Of a stretch of 64,000 bases of DNA, positions 54,256 to 61,338 are shown one piece after another. The translations under genes and the position numbers were made by a program. The first letter of the stretch is position 1; the number at the start of each line of letters is the position of its first letter. The stretch covers positions 1,302,001 to 1,366,000 of the forward strand of contig NZ_JACCAS010000001.1 of NCBI RefSeq assembly GCF_013409255.1, read 5' to 3'. This DNA comes from Paraburkholderia bryophila. GTDB taxonomy: Bacteria; Pseudomonadota; Gammaproteobacteria; Burkholderiales; Burkholderiaceae. Below the pieces are notes generated by a model. It was not told where the DNA came from. It saw nothing but the letters and a program-made list of their open reading frames with translations, and searched no databases.

Positions 54256-55262
54256 GACCAGTACTTCACCACCGGTTTGAGTGTGGGCAACGCGGCCGCG
54301 TTACCCAGCGAGCCGAGCAGTTGCGACACGCTGGCATAGTTGCCGCGCAGGAAATCCGCCTCCGCCAGCCACGGCACCAGCCGTTCGCGCGGGAAGCCCA
54401 GATCCAGCGCCCGCGCAATATGTTCGTGGGCGGCATCCGGCAGACCGTTCGCCAGCGCGAGACGGCCGCGAATCAGCCACAGCGCCGCGTCGCTTTGATC
54501 GGTTTCGAGCGCCGCCTGTGCGTAGCGGTCGGCCTGTTGCAGCGTGTGACGGTAGACCGCGCCCTGCACCAGGTTCTGGTACACGAGTTCGAAATAGAGT
54601 TCGGCCAGCAGACGGTTGAGCGCGTGGCGCTCGGCGTCGCTATGGGTGGCTTCGAGCGCTTTGCCGGTGCGGAAGATCTTCTGCATGATTTCGTTCTCGG
54701 CGTGATCCAGCGTGCCGTACGCAATCAAACGAATGTCTTCCAGCGGATCGGCGAGCAGTTCGCGCAGCAAGGTGCCCGTGGTGCGAGTCGGCATGCTCTG
54801 GATTGCTACGAGTGCCGACAAGCGATCGGTAGCCGACACCTGGGTATTCGCAAGACGTGCCTGCAGGCGCGCGCCGCCGCCGTGCGACACCCGCGACACC
54901 AGATAGGTGACGAATTCCGGACGCGGCACGTCGGTGAGCTGATCGCTTTCCTTGCGGCCGGGAAACAGCGCGGCCCAGATGCAACTGATCAGCACCACGA
55001 TGCCGCCGAACAGCGGCACGAAGGTGCACGACGCCCACAGGAACAGCAGCGACATCGCGCGCGGTTCGCGATAGTTCAGCGGCAGCCAGCGGCGCAAGGC
55101 GATCGCCTCGGCCAGCCCGGCCACGGCCTGCAGCGCGAGAAAGCGCAGCAGCGGGTCGACCGTGCCAGCCGGCGCCAGCAAGCTCGCGACCGCCAGATAC
55201 TGGAGGACCGCCGCCACCAGCGCGACCAGCACGCTCACGATGAGAGACAGGGGCTTAGACAT
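54252..55262 (-). CDS. pelE: PelE inner membrane TPR protein
   Basis: A 336-residue protein with two to three N-terminal hydrophobic segments (LIVSVLVALVAAVLQYLAVA and FVPLFGGIVVLISCIW) and a helical TPR-like C-terminal domain (about 130-336). PelE bridges PelD, PelF and PelG in the synthase complex. Its first 8 bases overlap the end of pelD, and its end overlaps pelF. The order and length fit PelE. Confidence 0.88.
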   Translation of the reverse strand: MSKPLSLIVSVLVALVAAVLQYLAVASLLAPAGTVDPLLRFLALQAVAGLAEAIALRRWLPLNYREPRAMSLLFLWASCTFVPLFGGIVVLISCIWAALFPGRKESDQLTDVPRPEFVTYLVSRVSHGGGARLQARLANTQVSATDRLSALVAIQSMPTRTTGTLLRELLADPLEDIRLIAYGTLDHAENEIMQKIFRTGKALEATHSDAERHALNRLLAELYFELVYQNLVQGAVYRHTLQQADRYAQAALETDQSDAALWLIRGRLALANGLPDAAHEHIARALDLGFPRERLVPWLAEADFLRGNYASVSQLLGSLGNAAALPTLKPVVKYWS

Positions 55263-56673
55263 CGAGGCCGCTTCGTTTGAGAAGACGCAGCAACGCCGCG
55301 CCCGGCTCGTCGCCCTCGAGGTGCAGCGTATGAACGCCCACGCGCGAATGTTCCAGATCCGAGTTGAACTGGGCCGTCAGGCTGGCTTCGATCCGCGCCA
55401 GATAGCCTTCGATCCCGGTCGTGTCGGTCGCCGGCATCAGGTTCACCAGCACCGATTGCTTCGCGGTCTGCACCGGCCACATCACGTCGAGCGAACGACG
55501 GCGACGCATCACGTGTTCGAACAGCGAATCGCCCTCTTCGTCGCGCGGGAACGCCAGCGCCACCAGCGACGACGCCACGCCCGCCTTCTGCTGCAGACGC
55601 GTGAGGCGGCTCAGGTCGAGCGCGAATTCGTACGGGCAGTTCGGCACGCTGTCGAGAATGCGCTGCACGAACGCCGAATGCTCGACGCCGTCGGCGTAGT
55701 AACCCAGCAGCACCAGCAGCAGTTGCAGGTTGTCGAAATTGAGCGACAGGAACGGCATGCGCTTGACGATCAGCAGCGCGCGCAATTCGCCGTCGGCCGA
55801 TACCAGCGGCGCGCAGACCAGATACTGGCTGACCGGCACCATGGTGTCTTCGTTCTTCAGATGCGCGACGCTCAGCGTGGTGAGCGCGTGCGTCACGAGT
55901 TCGTCGTTCGCTTCGAGTTCGAACGCGTCGCCGATCTGCGCGATCGCCTGAGTGCCGAGCTTGCCGTCGCGCACCGGGTACAAGGCCGCCACTTCGATCT
56001 GGCAGGCCTGCGCGACGAATTCGAGCAAGCCGCTCGCGCCGGTCAGCGCGTCGCCCGGCGCAGCGGCGGCCGGCACGGCCAGCGCCGTGTCCGTCGCCAC
56101 TGAAAGCCGGCGCAATTCGGTGATCGAATCGCGCAGCGTGGTCGGCCGGGACAACAGGTCTTTCTCGAGCCGCTCGTGCGAGAGGCGCATCAGATAGTGA
56201 CTGTTGGTCAGCGCGACGAGCCGGTCGTTCAGATAATCGTTCAGCGACGACGCCCGCTCGGCGCGGGTGCCCCATGTGTCGCCGAAATGCCCGGCGAGAA
56301 TGGTCTGGATCAGGCCGCCCGCAAAAAACATCGCGGGAAACGCGTTGCCGTGCGGATAGAAGAAGGACCATGCGCCAAGCATGATCGCGCCGGACAGCAG
56401 GCCGAGCAGGCTGCCGTAGCGCAACGCCACCAGCAGCGACACCAGCCACACCCACGGGTAGCCGGCGTGCAGCAGCAACGGGTCCTCGGGATGAAACCAG
56501 TGCGACACGGCCAGCACGGCCACCACGAGCGCGATGGTTTCCACGATCGCGAACGGCCGCGCCACCGCGGGCGCCAGAAAGCGGCGCACACGTCCGAGAT
56601 TGCCGAACGGATGCGCATGGCGCGGCTTCGAGGCGCCCGGGTTGTTTTCCACGGCTGCGGTATTCACGGCCAT
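55255..56673 (-). CDS. pelD: c-di-GMP receptor PelD
   Basis: A 472-residue inner membrane protein with four N-terminal hydrophobic segments (about 35-120), a GAF domain (about 175-320) and a degenerate GGDEF domain. The GGDEF active site is absent, but an inhibitory-site RxxD is present (RRRRSLD, so RSLD). PelD binds cyclic di-GMP and switches on Pel synthesis after translation. It follows pelC by 76 bases and overlaps pelE. Confidence 0.9.
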   Translation of the reverse strand: MAVNTAAVENNPGASKPRHAHPFGNLGRVRRFLAPAVARPFAIVETIALVVAVLAVSHWFHPEDPLLLHAGYPWVWLVSLLVALRYGSLLGLLSGAIMLGAWSFFYPHGNAFPAMFFAGGLIQTILAGHFGDTWGTRAERASSLNDYLNDRLVALTNSHYLMRLSHERLEKDLLSRPTTLRDSITELRRLSVATDTALAVPAAAAPGDALTGASGLLEFVAQACQIEVAALYPVRDGKLGTQAIAQIGDAFELEANDELVTHALTTLSVAHLKNEDTMVPVSQYLVCAPLVSADGELRALLIVKRMPFLSLNFDNLQLLLVLLGYYADGVEHSAFVQRILDSVPNCPYEFALDLSRLTRLQQKAGVASSLVALAFPRDEEGDSLFEHVMRRRRSLDVMWPVQTAKQSVLVNLMPATDTTGIEGYLARIEASLTAQFNSDLEHSRVGVHTLHLEGDEPGAALLRLLKRSGLDV

Positions 56674-56749
56674 TTCCTTTTCACTTGTCGTATCGGGTTC
56701 CGGTGCGCGGTCCGCGCTTCACGCGCCAGCCGGCCACCCGGGGATAAGC

Positions 56750-57301
56750 TTACTGACGCGCCTGCAACGGCGACAGCACCTTGGCGATCAGCGAGCTCGC
56801 CACGCTCGACAGACCCGAGCGGCTCCAGCCGGTGCGCGTACCCGTCGCGCTCCACACCACGGCGCCGTTCGACACGTCGATCAGTTCGAACGTCACGCCG
56901 ACCACCGGCTCGCCGTCCACGCCGGTCTTGTAACGCCATTCTTCGACGGCGCCCGAGAGCACGTAACGGGCATTCTGCGAGCGCGCCCAGTCGAGCGCCT
57001 TGTCGCCGTCGCCGCGTTGCGTCGTGTCGAACATCGCGTTGCGGCTGGCATCGGCCGGCGCAATACGCACGTCCGCAATGCCGCCGGCGCGCAGCGTGTT
57101 GGCCGCGATCGACTCGGCGCTGTGACCGGCGTCCGGCGTTTCAGTGTAGTTGGCGATCGACACCACCGCCACTTTGTCGCCGCGCGAAAGCGTCGGACCC
57201 GAGGTCTGACGGACCGTGCCGCAAGCGCTCACGAGCAGGGCCAGCGTGGTTGCCGCGACACACCAGGCGCTGGTTCGAGCCAATTGTTTGATGCCGTACA
57301 T
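56750..57301 (-). CDS. pelC: Outer membrane lipoprotein PelC
   Basis: A 183-residue lipoprotein (lipobox LVSAC, Cys27). The mature part has the mixed alpha/beta layout of PelC, which forms a ring of subunits that guides Pel toward the PelB pore: VVSIANYTETPDAG, ARYVLSGAVEEW and VVGVTFELIDVSNG. Length is close to the family norm. It lies 35 bases after pelB. Confidence 0.9.
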   Translation of the reverse strand: MYGIKQLARTSAWCVAATTLALLVSACGTVRQTSGPTLSRGDKVAVVSIANYTETPDAGHSAESIAANTLRAGGIADVRIAPADASRNAMFDTTQRGDGDKALDWARSQNARYVLSGAVEEWRYKTGVDGEPVVGVTFELIDVSNGAVVWSATGTRTGWSRSGLSSVASSLIAKVLSPLQARQ

Positions 57302-57336
57302 GAAGAATTCTCCTTGGATGGATTCGAAACCGGGAT

Positions 57337-60300
57337 TCAGTAAAACCAGCTATAACGCGCGCCGATCTGGGTCACCGGCGTGCCGAGACGCGACACGCGC
57401 TGATGTGAGAAAAAGACTGCCGCATGGTCGCCGCCGAACACGGTGCCAGCGAGCCCAAGGCTGACTTCCGGCCCCCAGCCCTGGAGCGTGTCGTGCAGCA
57501 TGCCGACGTCGAGAAACGGCCGCCACGCGCGCGTGTACTGATCGATCAGATCGTTGCCGAAACCGAAGAAAAGCCCGTATTGCGAGTACGTCTGGGGGAC
57601 GAACGACGCCGCGGTGGCGGGACCGGCGGCCACCGGAATCAGCCGCGAAATCAGGCCGTCGGCCGCGCCGCTGGCGCTGTAGTCGCCGTGCGCGCCGATC
57701 AGCCGTATCGTGTAGTCGGGGTAGTTGGTGCGAATCCGATAGCCGATCTCGCCCGTCGACAGCACACCGCTGCCGAGGTAGTGACGCGCCTGACTATAGA
57801 AACGGTCGGCTTCGACGGTGCCGGTCGCATACAGGTGCTGCGTCGCGTGATAGGTGACCGTGCCGATCACGTTGTCCTTCATGCCGCCGATCTGCAGCGC
57901 CTGCGATTCCAGCGCCGTCTGGTTACGGCCGGCCTTGAGCTCGAACGACAGCGGCGAGTTTCTGCCCCACTCCGCGCCCACCGCGACGGTGTAGAAGCTG
58001 TCGAGTGCCTCGCGACGGCCCGCGCTCACCTGGAAGGCCGTGTCGTAGGTTTGCCGGCGGGCGAAAAACTCCACCGAGCGATCGATTGCCGGGACCTCGG
58101 TGAGCTGCGAGGCATCGGTCGAATGCTGGAAGCGCTGCACACCCGTCACGCCGACCATGTACAGATCGGCCACCTTGATGCTGCCCGCGAGCGTTTGTTC
58201 GATGTAGTCGAGCGGATGCTCGACATAGCTCGTGACCGTGGCATCGAGCGATTGCGGCCAGCTCAGCGCGGTCTGCTGCAAGCGGCTATGCATTTCCGAA
58301 TCGTCAGGAGCGCCTTCGAGTCCCTGAAACGAGAGATCTTCGGCCGCGCCTGGACGGTCGACCTCGATCGACGCGTCGATCCGGTTGTAGAGCGGCAAGT
58401 GCGAGCCTTGTTGATCCAGCAGACGCTCCATGGCGGGCTTGTCGTTCTCGGCTAGCGCGATCGCGATCAGTTGCTCCGAAGGCTGCAGCAGCACGGACGC
58501 GTACTGGCGAGCCAGCCAGCGCTTCGCCAGCGGATTCGCTTCTTGAGACATCGCCCAGGCCAGCGCCACATCGCGCGCCACCGACGAAGTCAGACGCGCC
58601 TGATCCGGCGCCGCCGTCGCCGCCGCGGTCGCTTTCGCCGGCTTGAGTTGCGCGGGCGGCAGGCCCGGCGTATCGCCGAGCAGCGTGCGGCGCACCTCGG
58701 TGTGGTCGTTGCGACCGGCGTCGGAGGCGAGCAGATCGGTCAGGAACGCCTTCGACACATCGCCGTTTTCGAAGATCGAGGCGAGCGTCACGCGGCGGCC
58801 GAGCAACTGTTCGCGCACGTCCCCGCCCTGCGACGTCCGTGTGCGCAACGCGACCTGACCCGCCGCGTTGTTGGCGCGGATGTCGACCCCTTCCTGCTGC
58901 ATCTGGCGCCAGACATTGCGCCGGATCGACCACGCACGATCGGCGCGGCCGGCCATCTCCTGCGCTTCCGCGTAGGTCAGTTGCCAGAGCGGATCGCGTG
59001 ACATGGAGGCCGACTGCAGGCGCAGATACTTGAGCGCCGCTTCCGGCCGGTTCAAACGCATCAGCGCGGCGGCCAGCGGCCCCCACAAGGCGGGCGCCTG
59101 GGCGGGCGCGTCGCGCCACTCGGCCACCGCGTCGCGCAGTTGCGCTCCGCTGCCGTAGTCGACCAGCGTCCACAGCAATGCGGCGCGCAGCTCCAGCGTG
59201 GCGCCGGGCAGCGTCGCGGCGGCCTGCAGGTCGTGTAGCGCGTCGTACGGACGGTCGACCTCGAGATAATATTCGGCCCGCGCCTGCAGGAAAGCCGGAT
59301 CGCGTTCGGCCGCGCTCAGTTGCGCGGGCGACAGGCTCGCCAGCAACTGCGCGACGCGATCGAACTGCTCCGCGATGGTGTAATAGTGAATCGCCCCCTG
59401 CAGCGCGAGCAGCGACTGGTCGCGACGGAATTGCAGTTCGGACGTGCGAGCCGCATCGATCGGATATGCGTCATAGAAGTACGTCATTGCGCTCAGGTCT
59501 TCGGGTGTCGCCTGATTGCTTGCCAACAGATGCTTGTACGCGTCGTTCGCCATGTCGTCGCGTTGCAGAAGACGCGCGAGTTGCGCGGCATTGCGCCAGA
59601 ACAGCACGTCGTTGTCTTTCGCCCCCTTGCGTGCCGCGAGGAGTGCGTTGAGCGCACCTTTGTAGTCGCCGTGGCGATACAGCATGCTCGCCGTGCGCAG
59701 CGCGTATTGCGTGTTGTCCGGATAGAGCTGATTCAGCTTGCGGTAATAGGTCAGCGCTTCGTCGTCGTGACCGGAGCGCTCGGCGAGCAGCCCCAGGCGG
59801 GAATCGATCGCTTCGGCCGGCGAATTGTGTTGACGGCCGCGCAGGAAAGCCAGCGCGTCGTCAGGACGACCGAGACGCTCGTAGGTCGCGACCACCGAAT
59901 CGAGCAGCTTCAGATCGCCGGGAGCCGCATTCGACGCCTGAATCAACGCCGCCAGATAGGCGTTGTCGTCGTTGAGCATCGGCGCGAGGCGCATCACGTT
60001 TTTCCAGCCGTCCGGATCCTGCGTGACCTGCGCGTAGACGAGCCACATCTGCAAGGCGAGCGGCGACGCATGATTCCATTCGGCGACCTGAGCGAGACGT
60101 TTGGCCCAGATCGCCGAGCCCGGATTCTTCTGGATCTGTTCGGTCGCCACGCGCTGCGCGTTCGGCAAATCGTTCGATTCGAGGAACGACTGATACAGCA
60201 GGCCCTGGACGTCGGTCCCCGATGCGGCGGCGGAGCTCGACGCGGCGGCCACCGGCGCAGAGGATGCCGCGCTCGTGCCCGATGCCGTAGCAACAGACGA

Positions 60301-61338
60301 AGCACCCGTAGCATTCACCGCTGCGGCCACTCGCACAACATGCGCGTCACGGCCGTGCGTGCCGATCCGCATCACCCGGCCGGAACCGGCTTGCGGACCG
60401 TCCATATAAGCGTACGGCTGTTGCGAGCCATCCAGCTGCTCGCGCTCGCGGATGAACGCGACCAGCCGCAGCGCACCGCCGTTGTCCGGCTGAGCCTGCG
60501 CATAGCCGGCCAGCGCCTTCGCGTAACGATCGACCAGGTCCGGCCGATGCGCCGCGCGCGCCAGATTCAGCAAGACGATCAGCGTCTCGTGATCGTGGGC
60601 AAAGGCCGCGCCGTGCTGCTCGGCGGCGGCAAGCGCGTCGTCGAGCAGATTGCCCGACTGCAGCGCCCGGATGCCTTCGATAAAGCATTGCCGCTGCGCG
60701 TCGAAGGTCGCCGCGTTCGCCTGAAGACGGAACCAGCCGTCGGCCGCGCCGCGATAATCGCCGCCGTACATCGCGAACCGCACCACTTCGCGGTTCCAGC
60801 GCGTTTGCTGCGCCGGATCCTGGACCGCAAGGCGCGCATACAGTTGCTCAGCGAGTTGTTGCGCACTCACCGATGCGGCCATCTCGGCCAGCACCTGCAG
60901 GTCGTCGGTCGACCACGACAGCGCGGCCGCATTCGCGAGCTGCGCGCGCAGACGCACTAGCGCGGCGTCACGCTCCGGGTCGTTGACGGGCAGCGCAAAA
61001 ATCTCGCGCGTATCGACGGTCAGACGCAGCAACTGCGCCGCGCGGCGCATCGCCTCGGACGGCATGGCCGCCATGCGCACGGCGATCCGGCGCGCGTCTT
61101 CGTTGCGGCCCAGCCGCACGTATTGCGTGCCGAGCACCGACAGAATCTCGGCGTTATCGGGCTGCACGCGCAGCCAGGCTTCCAGATAAGCAATGCTCAG
61201 ATCGCTCGGCGCGTCGGTCGAGGTCATCCGGCTACGCAAACCACCGCGCGGATGCACGAGGTACAGCGTCACCAGTACGACACCCGCGAGCAGCAGGACG
61301 AGCCAGGTCGGCGCGATGCGGGGGCGGGTATCAACCAC
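57337..61338 (-). CDS. pelB: PelB TPR scaffold and outer membrane porin
   Basis: A 1333-residue protein. It has one N-terminal membrane segment (WLVLLLAGVVLVTLYLV), a long TPR superhelix (about 45-900), and a C-terminal beta-barrel (about 1000-1333) ending with an aromatic residue (YSWFY). PelB exports Pel across the outer membrane and binds PelA and PelC. The start is a GTG overlapping the pelA stop. An Ala/Ser-rich insert sits near residues 340-375. Length exceeds the Pseudomonas protein by about 140 residues. Confidence 0.92.
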   Translation of the reverse strand: MVDTRPRIAPTWLVLLLAGVVLVTLYLVHPRGGLRSRMTSTDAPSDLSIAYLEAWLRVQPDNAEILSVLGTQYVRLGRNEDARRIAVRMAAMPSEAMRRAAQLLRLTVDTREIFALPVNDPERDAALVRLRAQLANAAALSWSTDDLQVLAEMAASVSAQQLAEQLYARLAVQDPAQQTRWNREVVRFAMYGGDYRGAADGWFRLQANAATFDAQRQCFIEGIRALQSGNLLDDALAAAEQHGAAFAHDHETLIVLLNLARAAHRPDLVDRYAKALAGYAQAQPDNGGALRLVAFIREREQLDGSQQPYAYMDGPQAGSGRVMRIGTHGRDAHVVRVAAAVNATGASSVATASGTSAASSAPVAAASSSAAASGTDVQGLLYQSFLESNDLPNAQRVATEQIQKNPGSAIWAKRLAQVAEWNHASPLALQMWLVYAQVTQDPDGWKNVMRLAPMLNDDNAYLAALIQASNAAPGDLKLLDSVVATYERLGRPDDALAFLRGRQHNSPAEAIDSRLGLLAERSGHDDEALTYYRKLNQLYPDNTQYALRTASMLYRHGDYKGALNALLAARKGAKDNDVLFWRNAAQLARLLQRDDMANDAYKHLLASNQATPEDLSAMTYFYDAYPIDAARTSELQFRRDQSLLALQGAIHYYTIAEQFDRVAQLLASLSPAQLSAAERDPAFLQARAEYYLEVDRPYDALHDLQAAATLPGATLELRAALLWTLVDYGSGAQLRDAVAEWRDAPAQAPALWGPLAAALMRLNRPEAALKYLRLQSASMSRDPLWQLTYAEAQEMAGRADRAWSIRRNVWRQMQQEGVDIRANNAAGQVALRTRTSQGGDVREQLLGRRVTLASIFENGDVSKAFLTDLLASDAGRNDHTEVRRTLLGDTPGLPPAQLKPAKATAAATAAPDQARLTSSVARDVALAWAMSQEANPLAKRWLARQYASVLLQPSEQLIAIALAENDKPAMERLLDQQGSHLPLYNRIDASIEVDRPGAAEDLSFQGLEGAPDDSEMHSRLQQTALSWPQSLDATVTSYVEHPLDYIEQTLAGSIKVADLYMVGVTGVQRFQHSTDASQLTEVPAIDRSVEFFARRQTYDTAFQVSAGRREALDSFYTVAVGAEWGRNSPLSFELKAGRNQTALESQALQIGGMKDNVIGTVTYHATQHLYATGTVEADRFYSQARHYLGSGVLSTGEIGYRIRTNYPDYTIRLIGAHGDYSASGAADGLISRLIPVAAGPATAASFVPQTYSQYGLFFGFGNDLIDQYTRAWRPFLDVGMLHDTLQGWGPEVSLGLAGTVFGGDHAAVFFSHQRVSRLGTPVTQIGARYSWFY

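Noticed and set aside
52615..54339. Rightward 574-codon frame opposite pelF
   Set aside because: Antisense shadow of a clear GT4 glycosyltransferase.
57424..58455. Rightward 343-codon frame opposite pelB
   Set aside because: Antisense shadow within the beta-barrel coding region.
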